From Candidatus Aminicenantota bacterium (GTDB lineage: Bacteria > Acidobacteriota > Aminicenantia > UBA2199), in the NCBI GenBank assembly GCA_020355945.1, contig CP070627.1, positions 1,865,702 to 1,871,895 of the forward strand: DNA of 6,194 bases. Reading direction: 5' to 3'. A model generated the notes under the pieces. That model was not told the DNA's origin and ran no database searches. It was given only the letters and a program-made list of their open reading frames with translations. A program made the translations under genes and the position numbers. Positions within the stretch are counted from its first letter, which is position 1. The number at the start of each line of letters is the position of its first letter. Below, in pieces: positions 5,981-6,194 of this stretch.

Positions 5981-6194
5981 TTTTTAAATTACAAATTACA
6001 AATCACAAATTACAAAAAAATTACAAACCACAAATTACAAATAACAAACAAAGAAGTGTCCTTCGGACAAATTTTAAACGCCTTCGGCGAGAAGCAGCAA
6101 ACGGTATTTTTAAGCCCGATAGGGCTGTTTGTAATTTTGGACATTGTAATTTGGGATTTGTTTGTGATTTGTGATTTGTATTTTGTAATTTTTA
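5981..6194. repeat. Large imperfect inverted repeat of ATTACAA units around three small hairpins
   Basis: The left arm (about 5981-6050) is a run of AATTACAA/ATCACAA/AACCACAA units, and the right arm (about 6127-6194) carries the complementary TTTGTAATT/GTGATTT units, so the two can pair imperfectly over some 65 bp. The right arm reaches the window edge and may continue. The central segment is not repetitive and carries three short stems: TGTCC/GGACA at 6057-6069 and CGCC/GGCG at 6079-6089, each with a TTC loop, and AGCCC/GGGCT at 6113-6126 with loop GATA. The arm units are the same family as the (GTAATTT)4 tract at 3024-3051. This could be a MITE-like or other dispersed element, or a structured RNA. 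I do not recognise a named family. Confidence 0.65.

Larger units (their letters stand above)
5876..6194. other. Gene-free region upstream of the GT2-GtrA gene
   Basis: No credible coding frame is present. About 105 bp next to the gene (5876-5980) are of ordinary composition and must carry its leader and perhaps its promoter. The remaining 214 bp are a repeat-built inverted repeat described separately. Whether the region continues without genes past the window edge cannot be seen. Confidence 0.7.

Overview
The window reads as a stretch of chromosome from a Gram-negative-type bacterium, of moderate to low GC content by eye. All four recognisable genes lie on the minus strand, so transcription runs from high to low coordinates. 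The lineage cannot be fixed from this sequence. An exported alpha-2-macroglobulin-family protein, a fused GT2-GtrA enzyme, and intergenic spacers full of AT-rich short repeats would suit a sediment or subsurface bacterium such as Desulfobacterota or Aminicenantes. That placement is a guess.

Layout in the direction of transcription: (1) 6194-5876 has no gene. It holds a large imperfect inverted repeat made of ATTACAA-type units around three small GC-rich hairpins, then about 100 bp of ordinary spacer before the first gene. (2) 5875-4820 encodes a DPM-like GT2 glycosyltransferase fused to a four-helix GtrA membrane domain. (3) 4801-4703 is a long hairpin with T-runs on both sides, terminator-like and built from a repeat seen again at 2984-3013. 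(4) 4694-3753 and 3769-3056 encode two class I SAM-dependent methyltransferases that overlap by 17 bp. The first has an N-terminal four-cysteine zinc ribbon. The second ends in a tail encoded by a 9-bp tandem repeat. (5) 3055-2780 is a spacer with three kinds of short repeat and two perfect inverted repeats. (6) 2779-1 is the first 926 codons of an alpha-2-macroglobulin-family gene with a signal peptide or membrane anchor, MG domains and an intact CFEQ thioester motif. It runs off the window edge.

The GT2-GtrA enzyme and the two methyltransferases plausibly act together on a lipid-linked sugar or surface glycan. The enzyme would charge and flip a polyprenyl-phosphate sugar and the methyltransferases would modify it, but the substrate cannot be read from the sequence. 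The alpha-2-macroglobulin-like protein is probably a separate unit, set apart by about 275 bp of structured spacer, and would act outside the cytoplasmic membrane as a protease trap. The most unusual content is the non-coding architecture: related repeat families recur in three spacers, and one has become the end of a coding sequence. I found no CRISPR array, tRNA, rRNA or intact mobile element.
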